From Thalassospira profundimaris (GTDB lineage: Bacteria; Pseudomonadota; Alphaproteobacteria; Rhodospirillales; Thalassospiraceae): a stretch of 64,000 nucleotides of DNA. A program made the translations under genes and the position numbers. Shown here piece after piece: positions 16,561 through 25,267 of the stretch (positions within the stretch are counted from its first letter, which is position 1; each line of letters opens with the position of its first letter). The stretch lies in NCBI RefSeq assembly GCF_003326795.1, contig NZ_JPWI01000008.1:1-64000 (forward strand). Direction: 5' to 3'. The notes beneath the pieces were generated by a model. It was not told where the DNA came from and made no database searches. It saw only the letters and a program-made list of their open reading frames with translations.

Positions 16561-17298
16561 ATGTCTGGTGTGCGTATCTTGCCATTGGTTGTTCTGGTTG
16601 GACTGATGGTGTTGTCAATGCGGGTGGTGAACCTGTTTTCGGGAGGGGATGATGTCGTTGCGACTTCTGAGTCCCAGCCGACAGGTGTAAGCATGGTCCA
16701 GATGGCCCAGGCGCAGGCTCCTGCACCGGCAAGCGCACCTGCAGGACAGGATGCAGCTTCCCAGGCTGCGGGCCCCGGCCTTGATGATCCGGCGGCGATG
16801 ACGATGGAAGGTACCCCGCTTGAGGGGGAGGCGAGCGCAAGTGATATTGCGCCGACCCTTGGCGGTGATCCGACCCTGTTTACCCAGGAAGAAATCGACC
16901 TTCTTCAGAACCTTTCGGTGCGCCGTGGCGAGCTTGATCGCAAGGAACAGCGTCTCGACGAACGCGAGAGCCTGATTGCGGCAGCCGAAGCCCGGATTGA
17001 TGCCAAGATCGAAGAAATGAAATCCTTGAAAACGGCCATCGAAGGATTGGTCGAAACCAAGGAAGCCCAGGAAGATGACCGGATCAAGAAACTGATCAGC
17101 GTTTATGAGAAAATGAAACCGAAAGACGCTGCGCGGATTTGGAACGATCTGGATATGGATATCCTGTTGCAAGTGGCGCTGGGGATGCGCGAGGCCAATA
17201 CTGCTGCTGTTCTGTCGCAAATGACGCCGGAACGTGCGCGGGCATTGACAGCTGAACTGGCATATAAGCAAGATATAAACATGCTGCCATTGCAATAG
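16561..17298 (+). CDS. motE: MotE-like flagellar protein (MgtE N-domain fold)
   Basis: The 245-residue protein has an N-terminal membrane anchor (about residues 5-25), a Pro/Ala-rich linker, a coiled coil at about 120-180 (LSVRRGELDRKEQRLDERES), and a C-terminal MgtE-N-like helical domain (ISVYEKMKPKDAARIWNDLD, then LLQVALGMREANTAAVLSQM). This layout matches the COG3334 flagellar MotE group; in rhizobia MotE is a chaperone for the periplasmic motor protein MotC. No MotC is visible here, though a large periplasmic-type TPR protein follows the MotB-like pair downstream. The symbol follows family membership, not a demonstrated function. Confidence 0.7.
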   Translation: MSGVRILPLVVLVGLMVLSMRVVNLFSGGDDVVATSESQPTGVSMVQMAQAQAPAPASAPAGQDAASQAAGPGLDDPAAMTMEGTPLEGEASASDIAPTLGGDPTLFTQEEIDLLQNLSVRRGELDRKEQRLDERESLIAAAEARIDAKIEEMKSLKTAIEGLVETKEAQEDDRIKKLISVYEKMKPKDAARIWNDLDMDILLQVALGMREANTAAVLSQMTPERARALTAELAYKQDINMLPLQ

Positions 17299-17514
17299 GG
17301 GTTACAAAAATAGGTTGGTTTCGATTTTCGTGCCTTTAAATAGAAAAACGGCCAATTTTTCGAGAATAGTCAATGTGATGGAATGATTTGATCTCTGGTT
17401 AAAAACCTTGATTAACCAATATTAAATATGTACATCACGATTATTAGGGGCCTTGTCTGTGTGCGTTGAAATATGCAGCAAGGGTGAGAGATCAGATAGC
17501 TGATGGAGTTGTGA

Positions 17515-17901
17515 ATGGCCGTCGATCCGAATATGCCGATCCTGATTGTGGATGATTACAAAACCATGTTGCGTATCATCCGTAACCTTCTGCGGCAGCT
17601 CAACTTTACGAATATTGAAGAAGCGACAGATGGTAGCATGGCGCTTCGTAAACTGCGTGAAGCTCCGTTCAGTCTTGTGATTTCCGACTGGAACATGGAG
17701 CCGATGACCGGTCTTCAGCTTCTCAAAGAAGTCCGTGCAGATGCCAAGTTGAAGGACCTCCCCTTCATCATGATTACCGCCGAAGCCAAGACCGAAAACG
17801 TCGTGATGGCGAAAAAGGCCGGTGTCTCCAATTACATCGTGAAGCCGTTCAACGCCGAGACGTTGAAGGGCAAGATGAAAACGGTTATTGGCGATTTCTG
17901 A
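17515..17901 (+). CDS. cheY: Chemotaxis response regulator CheY
   Basis: This single-domain receiver of 128 residues has all key residues: Asp13/Asp14 (LIVDDYKTM), the phospho-acceptor Asp58 (LVISDWNMEP), Thr88 (MITAE) and Lys110 (IVKPFN). Phosphorylated CheY binds FliM and CheZ. The start ATG at 17515 begins MAVDPNMPIL. cheZ follows 35 bases later. The long upstream gap (216 bases) has several TTAA motifs that could relate to CtrA control, but spacing is off consensus. The histidine kinase CheA is not in the window. Confidence 0.95.
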   Translation: MAVDPNMPILIVDDYKTMLRIIRNLLRQLNFTNIEEATDGSMALRKLREAPFSLVISDWNMEPMTGLQLLKEVRADAKLKDLPFIMITAEAKTENVVMAKKAGVSNYIVKPFNAETLKGKMKTVIGDF

Positions 17902-17936
17902 TCAGGAGCGCGGGGCCTGCGTCCCGCGATACCGCT

Positions 17937-18578
17937 ATGTCCAAAGCGTCCAAGGACGAACTCCGGAAGCTGCTAAATGACCTTCGAGCACGCCTTGATG
18001 GTGATGACCTGAAGGTTGAGCAGCTGTCTGATCTGATGGATCAGCTTTCCCGTTTCATGGGGGACGCGCCGTCTGACGATCAGAAACGCCTGTTTGGTGA
18101 ACTTGATGAATTGTCCGGCATCATCCGCAAGATGAAGTCGGAGATTGCATCGCTTCGTCCGGACGATATCAAGGCCGAATATATCCCCAATGCCACCGAT
18201 GAGCTTGATGCCATTGTGGATGCGACGGCCGGGGCAACCCACGAGATCCTTGACGCCATGGATGTGCTCGAAGAATTCGCATCGACCTTGCCCCCTGAAC
18301 AGGGCAAGATTGTCACCGATGCGACCATGCGGGTTTATGAAGCCTGTAATTTTCAGGATATCACCGGGCAGCGCACCACCAAGGTGATCAAGGCCCTGAA
18401 ATCCATCGAGGAACGCGTCGAGGGACTGGTCACCGCATTCGGCGACGAAATCGCCAAATATGCTGCCGCAAATCCAAAGCAGAAAAAAGAACCGGAAGGC
18501 GAGGAAGCTTTGCTCAACGGGCCTCAGCTTGAGGGTAAAGGCGTTTCGCAGGCTGACATCGACGCGATGTTCAATTAA
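17937..18578 (+). CDS. cheZ: Protein phosphatase CheZ
   Basis: CheZ dephosphorylates CheY-P. The 213-residue product is mostly helical with the catalytic motif NFQDITGQ at residues 138-145, where Asp141 and Gln145 match the catalytic Asp and Gln of the family. The extreme C-terminus (VSQADIDAMFN) resembles the CheY-binding helix of CheZ and also the FliM peptide. It directly follows cheY, and the MotB-like pair begins 11 bases later. CheZ is uncommon in alphaproteobacteria outside Rhodospirillales-type lineages, which supports the placement of the organism. Confidence 0.92.
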   Translation: MSKASKDELRKLLNDLRARLDGDDLKVEQLSDLMDQLSRFMGDAPSDDQKRLFGELDELSGIIRKMKSEIASLRPDDIKAEYIPNATDELDAIVDATAGATHEILDAMDVLEEFASTLPPEQGKIVTDATMRVYEACNFQDITGQRTTKVIKALKSIEERVEGLVTAFGDEIAKYAAANPKQKKEPEGEEALLNGPQLEGKGVSQADIDAMFN

Positions 18579-18589
18579 GTGGCGTTGAC

Positions 18590-19474
18590 ATGGCGGAGAT
18601 AGAGGACGACGGACCCACACCACCATCCCCCCCTGCCAACGGGGCTGTGGCGCTGTTTTTGGCTCTTTATCTTCTGCTGCTGGCGTTCTTTATTCTGCTC
18701 AATACCATTTCGACCTTTGAAGAGGTCAAAACGCGCGAAGTGCAGGAAAGCCTTTCCTCCGCTTTTGCCGCCATTCTGCCGCCAACGACCAGTTTGCAAA
18801 CCGTGACCTCGATTGAGGGCCCGGTGGTTGCGGCCGAAGACATGCAGGAAAAGCTTGGTCAGTTGTTTGAGACCGCCATCAAGGTTGTCCGGGTCGAAGT
18901 CATTCAGCCCGGAAAGCTGATGGAAATCATCATGCATGTTGATCAGTTGTTTGATCCCAACTCCATTCTTATCAGGGAACGGCAGGCAAGCTTCATGAAG
19001 CAGCTCGCATCTGTCCTTGCCGATGATGAGGGCTATGCGTCCTATGAGATGGAAATGGTGATGGGCAGCCAGATTGAATCAAAAGGCGTGATCGAGATCG
19101 AGAACAATCTCCAGATCGCACGTGCCGGTTCCTTTGCACGAGAACTGATTGATGCAGGCGCGCCGGAAAATCATCTTTATGTCGGTATTGATCCGGGCGC
19201 GGATCCGTTTATCGCGACTTTCCGGTTTTTCTGGGATTTTGGCCCCAAAGAGCCACCAGCTCCGATTGAGAAAACCGGTGCGACCGGCACTGGTCAGAAT
19301 GGCACCTCTACCAATGGCGGTACTGGTGCGGGGACAGGTGGGAACGGGGCGGCAAACGGGGCGTCTGGCCAGATGCTGATCCCGCCTAAAATGGCTATTC
19401 CGCTGCCGGGGGGCAATCAGCCCACGGTGAACCAGCCCATTCCGCTTGGACCGCAGGCCGGAGGAGGTGGCTGA
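18590..19474 (+). CDS. MotB-like protein without the proton-channel aspartate
   Basis: The 294-residue product has a short cytoplasmic tail and one membrane helix (about residues 19-39, ALFLALYLLLLAFFILLNTI) aligned with the MotB plug helix. At the position of the essential MotB aspartate it has Ala25. The rest is periplasmic, with a weak OmpA-like fold at about 105-225, followed by a Gly/Thr/Asn-rich low-complexity tail. Its TGA overlaps the ATG of the next gene, an intact MotB with the aspartate. A role as a partner or modulator of that MotB is inferred; it cannot conduct protons through the usual residue. Confidence 0.7.
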   Translation: MAEIEDDGPTPPSPPANGAVALFLALYLLLLAFFILLNTISTFEEVKTREVQESLSSAFAAILPPTTSLQTVTSIEGPVVAAEDMQEKLGQLFETAIKVVRVEVIQPGKLMEIIMHVDQLFDPNSILIRERQASFMKQLASVLADDEGYASYEMEMVMGSQIESKGVIEIENNLQIARAGSFARELIDAGAPENHLYVGIDPGADPFIATFRFFWDFGPKEPPAPIEKTGATGTGQNGTSTNGGTGAGTGGNGAANGASGQMLIPPKMAIPLPGGNQPTVNQPIPLGPQAGGGG

Positions 19475-20199
19475 TGAGTGATGAAGTCAAAAAAGACAAT
19501 GGTCCGAGTGGCCCGCCGGTCTGGATGCTCAGCCTTGCCGATCTGATTTCGCTGTTGCTGACTTTCTTTGTGATGCTGTTTGCGATGTCCAAGGTCAAGA
19601 TTGACCGCTGGGACGAGGTTGTTGATGCGCTGTCGCAAAGCATCAAGCCCGCTCCCAAGGAAGAAAATGACGAGCCGATGGCAAGTCTGAACATTCCGCG
19701 CGTTTATCGCAAACCGGCGATGAACCTTGATTATCTGAGCGCTGTGATTGACGACGCCATTGATGACAACCCGGTTCTCGGTGACGCCAAGATGTCGCGT
19801 GATGCCGACAAGCTGGTGATTTCACTTCCCGGTGATATCCTGTTTGTCGCTGGCAGCTCTGAAATGACGCCAAAGGCCAAGCAGGCCTTGTTCGTGTTGG
19901 GCGGGGTGTTGCGCAATATCGGGAACCGTATTGGTGTTCAGGGTCATACCGATCCGCGACCACTTAGCGGGCGAGGCCAATATGCCTCGAACTGGGAGCT
20001 GTCTCTTGCCCGTGCCGGTGCTGTTGCCAACGAACTGAAAAAATCAGGCTACACAGATTACATAAATATTTACGGATTTGCGGCATCAAGATACGACCAG
20101 CTTCCCAAGCTGCTTGATGAGGAGGCGCGCTTTGCAATGGCGCGCCGGGTTGACATCGTCATCGAGCCTCATGGTGGAAGCGGGATCGGAGGCACGTAA
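19474..20199 (+). CDS. motB: MotB-like stator protein with OmpA domain
   Basis: This 241-residue protein has the MotB plug: WMLSLADLISLLLTFFVMLF with the proton-binding Asp23, then a periplasmic OmpA-type peptidoglycan-binding domain (GHTDPRPLSGRGQYASNWEL at about 155-175). Together with MotA it would form stator units. motA is not in this window. It is translationally coupled to the aspartate-less paralogue upstream and lies 2 bases before the 1166-residue TPR gene, so the three form one unit. It is shorter than E. coli MotB (308). Confidence 0.85.
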   Translation: MSDEVKKDNGPSGPPVWMLSLADLISLLLTFFVMLFAMSKVKIDRWDEVVDALSQSIKPAPKEENDEPMASLNIPRVYRKPAMNLDYLSAVIDDAIDDNPVLGDAKMSRDADKLVISLPGDILFVAGSSEMTPKAKQALFVLGGVLRNIGNRIGVQGHTDPRPLSGRGQYASNWELSLARAGAVANELKKSGYTDYINIYGFAASRYDQLPKLLDEEARFAMARRVDIVIEPHGGSGIGGT

Positions 20200-20201
20200 G
20201 T

Positions 20202-23200
20202 ATGGCAAAACTTGCCGTGCGCGTCCTGCTGGCGGTTGTTCTTGCGACCACCACGGCAATTTTGTTGCCCCTAGGCGGAATGCGCCCAGCAATGGCCCAG
20301 GCGGTTGATCCAGTTATCATCCGCTCCGGGCTGCATAGCGGTTATGGACGAATTGTTCTGCAATGGAGCAAGCCGGTCAATTACAGCGCCGAGATCATCG
20401 GCGACCAGCTTGTTGTGCGTTTTGACGAGCCGCTTGTTGCTTCCTTGCGCGGGGTGCTGACCCCGATTTCCAAATATGTTTCGGATGGGTTCTTTGATCC
20501 GGATGGTCGCACCGTCGCCTTTGTTCTGAGCGACGATTACGAAGTGCGCGCCTTTAATGTCGGAAGCAACGTTGTCCTTGATATTCTGGACAAGCAACCG
20601 CCGACACCGGTAGCTGCACCGGAACCGGCAGTACCATCGGTTCCGACCCCGGAACAAAAGCCGCAAATAACGCCCGCACCGACCAGCCCGGTTGAAACGG
20701 TGGCAACCGAAGATGCGACTGCTTTGGCAGATGCGTCAGCAGATCTTCTTGATGTTCGTGTCGGACGTCACCCGACGTTCTATCGGCTGGTTTTTGATTG
20801 GCCAACGCGTACGGATTATGCCCTGGAAGGCGATCAGGGATTGCAGACGGTTGCCTTTCAGTCTCCGGCGCGCATTGATGCCACGGGTCTGTCACGACGC
20901 CTGCCCGAAGGTGTGCGTATTCGCCAGGCCGCGACAAATCCGCTTGATGTTGTGATTGAAACCAGCCCGGCGCGCCAGCTGCGTCATTTCCGCTCGGGCA
21001 ACAAGGTTGTCGTTGACATCATGGGCGCCCAGCGCGCACCCGCAAGTGAAACCGCACAGTCACGTTCAGCGTCGCCAGCAGAACCCCGGGACGAAGCGGT
21101 TGCCGTCGCCGCGCCGGATGCCCCGGTCGCCCCGGCACAGCAAAATGCGCAGCCGGATAGCCAGACAGGAACCAACACGCAGCCAGCTGCTTCAACCGGT
21201 GAGGTGCTGGATCCGAATTCACCCGAAGCACTGGCACGCGCAGCTGCCGCCGGGCAGGGCAATGGCGGTAGCACAGGCGGGGTGCCGCAGGAACGTACCA
21301 GCATCGGTGAAATGCCGGTTACGGTTGAACAGACTACGACAGAACTCACATTGGGCTTCCCGTTTGGGCAGCCCGGCGGGGCAGCGGTATGGTCGCGTGC
21401 CGGTTTCCTGTGGATGGCCTTTGATGTTCGGGCAAATCTTGATCTTGAAACCGTGCGTCAGGAAGCGTCACAGATCATCGGGGTAATCGAACAGATCGAC
21501 AGTCCCTATGCCACCGTCTTGCGGATGACCATTCCGGACGGGGTTGGCCTTTACACAACCAGAACCGAAGTCGGTGACTGGCGTGTGACATTGCAGCAAG
21601 GCACCATGCAGCCGGTTGAAAAACTGGGTCCGTCGATTGAGCTTGATGACCAGACCCGTGCACGCCTGATTGTTCCGATTGAAGATGTCGGGCCGATTGT
21701 CCCGATTGATGATCCCGAAGTCGGTGATACCCTGCGCGTTGTGACAACAACACAATCGGGTTATGGCATCGAGGTCGCCCTGAATTATCCGGAATTCGAA
21801 GTGTTGCCGTCCGTGCAGGGGGTTGTTGTTGCGCCGATGAATGAAAGTGTTCAGGTGGCCGGTCGTGATGACGGGCAGGCCGTAATTGTTACTGCCGCCG
21901 ATGGCCTGAACATTTCACCCGAAGGTGCGCGTCTGCTGGCCTCGGCAACCGGTGTGCGGGCAAGCACCGGTGATGGCCGTGAAGGTCTGATCTTTGATCT
22001 TGATACCTGGCGGCGTGGCGGACTTGATGATTTCAATGATGCCATTCGCGAGCTGCGCGGCAATATTGCCGAAAGCGGAGATGAACACCGCAACAAGGCC
22101 CGCCTTGAACTTGCGCAATATTATCTGGCCAACGGCCTTGGGCCAGAGGCCAATGCTGTTGTTTCCACAATGGAAGGCGACGATCCGCTGATTGCCCAGA
22201 AACTGCAATTCCGTGCGCTTAGGGCTGCTGTGAAGTTTCTGTATCGCGATTACGCCGAAGCAGAGCGTCTTCTTGAAGACGAACGGTTACGCGCCATTCC
22301 GGAAATGCAGTTGTGGCGGGCTGTGACCCTTGCTGCACTGGGGCGCCCGAATGAAGGTGCGCGTGATCTGCTTGAAAGTGTCCACATCCTTGATTTCTAT
22401 CCGCCAGAGCTTCTGTCGCGGTTAGGGCCGCTTGCGACCGAGCAGGCCCTGATTGTTGGCAACCCGGAAGCGGGTATGGATCTGATCGACAAGATGCTGC
22501 TGACGGATGGACTTTCCGAGTCCAAGATCATGGATGTGCAATATCTCAAAGGGTTCTTTGAAGAAGAGGCCGGTGAACTCGAACAGGCGGTCGCCACCTG
22601 GGATCAGGTGGCCGAAGGAGATAACCGCAAGGCGCGCGCGCATGCAATTTTTGATCGTACCGAGCTTCTTATGCGTCTGGAACGCCTGACAATCGAAGAT
22701 GCGATCGAACAGCTCCAGCAACTGCGTTTTGCCTGGCGTGGCGACGGTTTCGAGATGGCGTTGCTCAAACGCATTGGCGAGTTGCAAATCGAGAACAAGG
22801 ATTTTCGCGACGGGCTTAATACGCTTCGACAGGTTGCGATTTTCTTCCCGAACAAGCCGGTCGCAACCGAGGCGACTGACATGATGCATACCACGTTCGA
22901 GAACCTCTATCTCGGCGATGACATCAACAATATTTCGGCGATCAAGGCGGTTGCGCTTTATGACGAATTCCGCGAACTGACCCCGGCGGGCGAGAAGGGG
23001 GATGAATTGATCCGCAGGCTTGCCGACCGTATGGTCGATGTTGAGTTGTTTGAACGTGCCGAGGACCTTCTTGAACATCAGGTCGATTTCCGACTGCAGG
23101 GGGTTGAAAAGGCCCGTGTCGGGGCCAGACTTGGTCTGGTCTATCTGCTTGATAGCAAGCCCGAGGAAACAATACGCGTCATTGACAATACGGAGACCCC

Positions 23201-23702
23201 CGATCTGTCCGACGAGCTGTCAACCCAGCGCCGCCACCTCAAGGCGCGGGCTTTGCTTGATACCGACCGGGGAGCTGAGGCAATTGCGTCTCTTGAAGGT
23301 GATTTTTCGAAGAATGCGGAGCTTTTGCGGGTCGATTATTATCGCCAGACGCGGGACTATATGTCGGCGGCTGAGACCTTCCAGCGTCTTGTCGGCGATG
23401 ATGAAAAAAGCCCGACCGGTGAAATTTCGAATGAGCGCGCCCGCTATCTTTTGAACTGGGCGGTCAATCTTGCAATGGCTGGTCAGGAAAGAACACTTAA
23501 CATGCTCAAACGCCGTTACGGCGAGGGCATGGCACAAAGCCCGTTCGCCGAGGCATTCAATCTGATTACGTCATCTCCGACGCAAGGCTTGATTGATTAC
23601 CGTACCCTTGCCGACAAGGTCGACGAGGTTGAAAACTTTCAGGGCTTCCTTGCGACCTATCGCGACCAGTTGGAAAAGTCACAGCTTAGTGCTATAAATT
23701 AA
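20202..23702 (+). CDS. Large secreted protein with AMIN-like and TPR regions
   Basis: The 1166-residue product has a signal peptide (about 1-33, ending MRPAMAQA). Two related all-beta segments resembling AMIN domains lie at about 40-130 and 185-275; AMIN-type domains often bind peptidoglycan or target envelope machines. A Pro/Ala/Gln-rich linker (about 130-170 and 280-345) and a third beta segment follow. From about residue 620 to the end the protein is helical with TPR-like repeats. It starts 2 bases after the motB-like gene, which suggests a motor-related role in the periplasm, perhaps organising stators. I recognise no named family. Confidence 0.7.
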   Translation: MAKLAVRVLLAVVLATTTAILLPLGGMRPAMAQAVDPVIIRSGLHSGYGRIVLQWSKPVNYSAEIIGDQLVVRFDEPLVASLRGVLTPISKYVSDGFFDPDGRTVAFVLSDDYEVRAFNVGSNVVLDILDKQPPTPVAAPEPAVPSVPTPEQKPQITPAPTSPVETVATEDATALADASADLLDVRVGRHPTFYRLVFDWPTRTDYALEGDQGLQTVAFQSPARIDATGLSRRLPEGVRIRQAATNPLDVVIETSPARQLRHFRSGNKVVVDIMGAQRAPASETAQSRSASPAEPRDEAVAVAAPDAPVAPAQQNAQPDSQTGTNTQPAASTGEVLDPNSPEALARAAAAGQGNGGSTGGVPQERTSIGEMPVTVEQTTTELTLGFPFGQPGGAAVWSRAGFLWMAFDVRANLDLETVRQEASQIIGVIEQIDSPYATVLRMTIPDGVGLYTTRTEVGDWRVTLQQGTMQPVEKLGPSIELDDQTRARLIVPIEDVGPIVPIDDPEVGDTLRVVTTTQSGYGIEVALNYPEFEVLPSVQGVVVAPMNESVQVAGRDDGQAVIVTAADGLNISPEGARLLASATGVRASTGDGREGLIFDLDTWRRGGLDDFNDAIRELRGNIAESGDEHRNKARLELAQYYLANGLGPEANAVVSTMEGDDPLIAQKLQFRALRAAVKFLYRDYAEAERLLEDERLRAIPEMQLWRAVTLAALGRPNEGARDLLESVHILDFYPPELLSRLGPLATEQALIVGNPEAGMDLIDKMLLTDGLSESKIMDVQYLKGFFEEEAGELEQAVATWDQVAEGDNRKARAHAIFDRTELLMRLERLTIEDAIEQLQQLRFAWRGDGFEMALLKRIGELQIENKDFRDGLNTLRQVAIFFPNKPVATEATDMMHTTFENLYLGDDINNISAIKAVALYDEFRELTPAGEKGDELIRRLADRMVDVELFERAEDLLEHQVDFRLQGVEKARVGARLGLVYLLDSKPEETIRVIDNTETPDLSDELSTQRRHLKARALLDTDRGAEAIASLEGDFSKNAELLRVDYYRQTRDYMSAAETFQRLVGDDEKSPTGEISNERARYLLNWAVNLAMAGQERTLNMLKRRYGEGMAQSPFAEAFNLITSSPTQGLIDYRTLADKVDEVENFQGFLATYRDQLEKSQLSAIN

Positions 23703-23801
23703 CGTTCGATAAATGTGTAACGTGGGTGATGTTCGCCAAAATGCGAGGTTTTCGCCCATTTTCTGCTGGTTTGAACGTGTGATAGCGAGTGTAGTGCTGT
23801 G

Positions 23802-25121
23802 ATGGATCGTGCACTTAAAATGGTCTATTACGATGATGCGAATGTCGAAAAGGACATTTTTGCACAGCTTTCGCTTGCCCAGAAACATTTTCAAGGCGAT
23901 GGAATGCCGCGCGACGAGTCTGCGACCCGTCGTATTCTGGACCAGATTCACCGCCAGAGCCGTGCATTTGCAGCCGTTTGCTATGGCTATATGCGTAGCA
24001 AGGGACTCGGTGTTTCCGAAGATCTGGGCGAGGGGCAGCAGTGGTACCGTGAAGCGGCCTACTGGTTCCATGAAGAAGCATCCTCTGGCGAACCGGTTTC
24101 GGCCAATAATCTTGGTTATCTGTATGCCAAGGGATTGGGCGTTCAGGAAAATGCCGAAACCGCCGCTCACTGGTTTGAAGAAGCCATCGAGTTCGGTTCG
24201 GTCGCAGCGCTTTATAATCTTGGTGTCTGCTATCTGAATGGCTGGGGCGTTGCCCAGGATGACGAAAAGGCAATCGAATATTTCGAACGCGCCAGCGATC
24301 TTAACGATCCGTCTGCGGCCAGCGTTCTTGCCTATCTTTATCTTGAAGGCCGCGGCGTGCGCCGTGATCCGGCAAAATCGTTTGAATTCAACATGCGCGC
24401 AGCACGCGCCGGCAGCATCGAAGCCGCATCCGCACTTGGCTATGCGCTGGGTGTCGGGCTTGGCGCGGAACGCAATATTGCCGAAAGCATCAGCTGGTTT
24501 GAGCTTGCCGCAAGCGAAGGCGATGCCTATGCGCAGGCAAACCTTGCTATGTATTTCTGTCATTCGCCGGATTTGAAGCTTTTCAATCGCGGCTGGACCA
24601 TGTTGATGAATGCCTGCGATCAGGGCGATGCATCTGCGAAATATCAGATGACGCAAATCCTGATTTTCGGCGTGCCCCATCGCGAACCCGATTATTCCAG
24701 TGCGCTTGATCTGGCGATGGATCTGGCCGAGCTTGGGCATCCGGGTGGTTATCACCTGATCGGGGTGATGTATGAGCATGGTCTTGGCGTGCCGGTTGAT
24801 ATGGCGCGCGCTGCCACCTGGTATGAACGTGCGGCCCGCAAGGGTTCCGCGAATGGCCAGGCAGCCCTTGGGCGTCTCTATGCGATTGGCAGTGGCGTCG
24901 AACAGGATAACATTCTTGCCTATTACTGGCTGCGGATGTCGTCACCGACAGAAGGCAGTCAGGCCCAGCGCGAGATGGGGGCAATCCACGCCCGCATGAC
25001 AGAGCGTGAACGTAACATTGCGGAGAAATTCGTGGCCGACAACCCTGGTCCGCGCCGGGGCAGCTTTGGTCTGAAACCGCTTGAACAAGATGTATTCAAG
25101 ACCGTCAGACGACGGTCCTGA
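23802..25121 (+). CDS. Sel1-repeat protein
   Basis: The 439-residue product is built of repeated Sel1-like units with the motif A..LG.LY..G.GV..D...A..WF: for example NLGYLYAKGLGVQENAETAA near residue 105, NLGVCYLNGWGVAQDDEKAI near 140 and LGRLYAIGSGVEQDNILAYY near 365. Sel1 repeats form alpha-solenoids that bind proteins. No signal peptide is seen, so it is probably cytoplasmic. I chose the ATG at 23802; a GTG one codon earlier is in frame. It lies 99 bases after the large TPR gene and before the convergent fliP. Its partner is unknown. A perfect 12-bp inverted repeat spans its stop codon. Confidence 0.85.
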   Translation: MDRALKMVYYDDANVEKDIFAQLSLAQKHFQGDGMPRDESATRRILDQIHRQSRAFAAVCYGYMRSKGLGVSEDLGEGQQWYREAAYWFHEEASSGEPVSANNLGYLYAKGLGVQENAETAAHWFEEAIEFGSVAALYNLGVCYLNGWGVAQDDEKAIEYFERASDLNDPSAASVLAYLYLEGRGVRRDPAKSFEFNMRAARAGSIEAASALGYALGVGLGAERNIAESISWFELAASEGDAYAQANLAMYFCHSPDLKLFNRGWTMLMNACDQGDASAKYQMTQILIFGVPHREPDYSSALDLAMDLAELGHPGGYHLIGVMYEHGLGVPVDMARAATWYERAARKGSANGQAALGRLYAIGSGVEQDNILAYYWLRMSSPTEGSQAQREMGAIHARMTERERNIAEKFVADNPGPRRGSFGLKPLEQDVFKTVRRRS

Positions 25122-25129
25122 CGGTCTTG
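25097..25129 (+). repeat. Inverted repeat spanning the Sel1-gene stop codon
   Basis: Arms CAAGACCGTCAG (25097-25108) and CTGACGGTCTTG (25118-25129) are perfectly complementary with a 9-base loop; the TGA stop codon lies inside the second arm. No T-run follows. It may stabilise the mRNA end. Confidence 0.7.
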
Positions 25130-25204
25130 CGCACGATGTGCGTATGGGGGATCTGGCAACTGCCAGAGTGCCTGAGTCTAGGGAAGTAAAGGGGTGAAAC
25201 CCCG

Positions 25205-25239
25205 AAAAAAGCCGCCAGCTTGTGCTTGGCGGCTTTTAT
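25205..25239. terminator. Bidirectional terminator between Sel1 gene and fliP
   Basis: AAAAAGCCGCCA and TGGCGGCTTTT form a GC-rich stem flanked by A and T runs. It lies between two convergent genes and can serve both strands. Confidence 0.85.
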
Positions 25240-25267
25240 CATTGTGGTCGATGCTGAGTTACCCTGG

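Noticed and set aside
23679-24779. 366-codon minus-strand frame opposite the Sel1 gene
   Set aside because: The Sel1 repeats on the plus strand are clear, and this frame has no features.
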